Part shown: positions 6,080-6,202 of the stretch, piece after piece
How positions within the stretch are numbered: the first letter of the stretch is position 1
Layout of the letters: every line of letters starts with the position of its first letter
Source: Spirochaetota bacterium
GTDB taxonomy: Bacteria > Spirochaetota > UBA4802 > UB4802
Assembly (NCBI GenBank): GCA_029548025.1
Contig: JAKPOE010000091.1
Span: forward strand, 1-6,202
Length of the DNA: 6,202 nt
Reading direction: 5' to 3'
The notes under the pieces: generated by a model
What the model saw: the letters and a program-made list of their open reading frames with translations, nothing else
What the model was told of the DNA's origin: nothing
The model's database searches: none
Translations under genes and position numbers: made by a program

Positions 6080-6202
6080 ATGGATTTTGAAACCACAACC
6101 TGCATTTCAGTAGAGCATAGGGCACTTCTTTCACAATACTGTGAAAAACTGGATATACCACTGAGGACGTTTATTGTCTACTGTATCATGTATGCTGCAA
6201 AA
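6080..6202 (+). CDS. Partial gene, possible ribbon-helix-helix DNA-binding protein
   Basis: Only the first 41 codons are inside the window; the frame is open to the edge. I do not recognise a specific family. The visible part begins with a short strand-like run (residues 5-11, TTTCISV), then a helix-like segment (12-26, EHRALLSQYCEKLDI), a turn at Pro27-Leu28-Arg29, and a second helix-like segment (29-41). This strand-helix-turn-helix order with 'LdiPlrtFI' in the turn resembles the ribbon-helix-helix fold of CopG/Arc-like repressors, including small proteins common in spirochaete genomes. Three cysteines (8, 20, 36) in 41 residues are notable. The gene has a strong ribosome site, a possible promoter, and inverted repeats upstream, which would suit a self-regulating repressor. 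That the gene is real is fairly sure; the fold is a guess from pattern. Confidence 0.6.
   Translation, partial: MDFETTTCISVEHRALLSQYCEKLDIPLRTFIVYCIMYAAK

Noticed and set aside
1..6202. CRISPR array, insertion sequence, tRNA or rRNA genes
   Set aside because: No spaced direct repeats, transposase-like frames, terminal inverted repeats or tRNA cloverleaf-like segments were found on either strand.

Overview
The window is an AT-rich bacterial chromosome segment (roughly 36-38% GC by eye). It holds four complete protein genes and two genes cut by the window edges. No RNA gene, insertion sequence, CRISPR array or integration signature was seen. Three things lean towards an uncultured member of the Spirochaetota: a phosphofructokinase of the long 'plant/trypanosome/treponeme' type, a FecR-domain lipoprotein, and an FadE-like acyl-CoA dehydrogenase with an extra C-terminal domain. 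This is an inference from family resemblance, not a demonstrated placement. Strong purine-rich ribosome sites precede the first, fifth and sixth genes.

Layout. On the minus strand, positions 1-186 encode the N-terminus of a lipoprotein with a FecR-like start, preceded by its own ribosome site and a likely promoter. A non-coding divergent region of about 450 bp (187-633) follows, holding promoter-like elements and a perfect 12-bp palindrome. The phosphofructokinase gene (634-1929, plus strand) comes next, then 286 bp of very AT-rich spacer. A GAF-GGDEF-like signalling protein (2216-3208, plus) follows; its catalytic signature is degenerate but its RxxD inhibitory-site motif is intact. It converges on tadA (3258-3728, minus), the tRNA adenosine-34 deaminase. 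A second divergent region (3729-3982) leads to a 623-residue acyl-CoA dehydrogenase (3983-5854, plus), which is closed by a clear intrinsic terminator. A 225-bp spacer with three interlaced inverted repeats then leads to the first 41 codons of a small, possibly ribbon-helix-helix protein (6080 to the edge).

How the genes relate. Every gene appears to be its own transcription unit: spacers are 49 to 450 bp, directions alternate, and no operon is visible. The functions are glycolysis (phosphofructokinase), fatty-acid or acyl-CoA oxidation (dehydrogenase), wobble-base tRNA modification (TadA), and putative cyclic-di-GMP sensing. I see no mobile or defence system. The items most worth a second look are the GAF/degenerate-GGDEF protein as a possible cyclic-di-GMP receptor, and the dyad-rich control region in front of the last gene.
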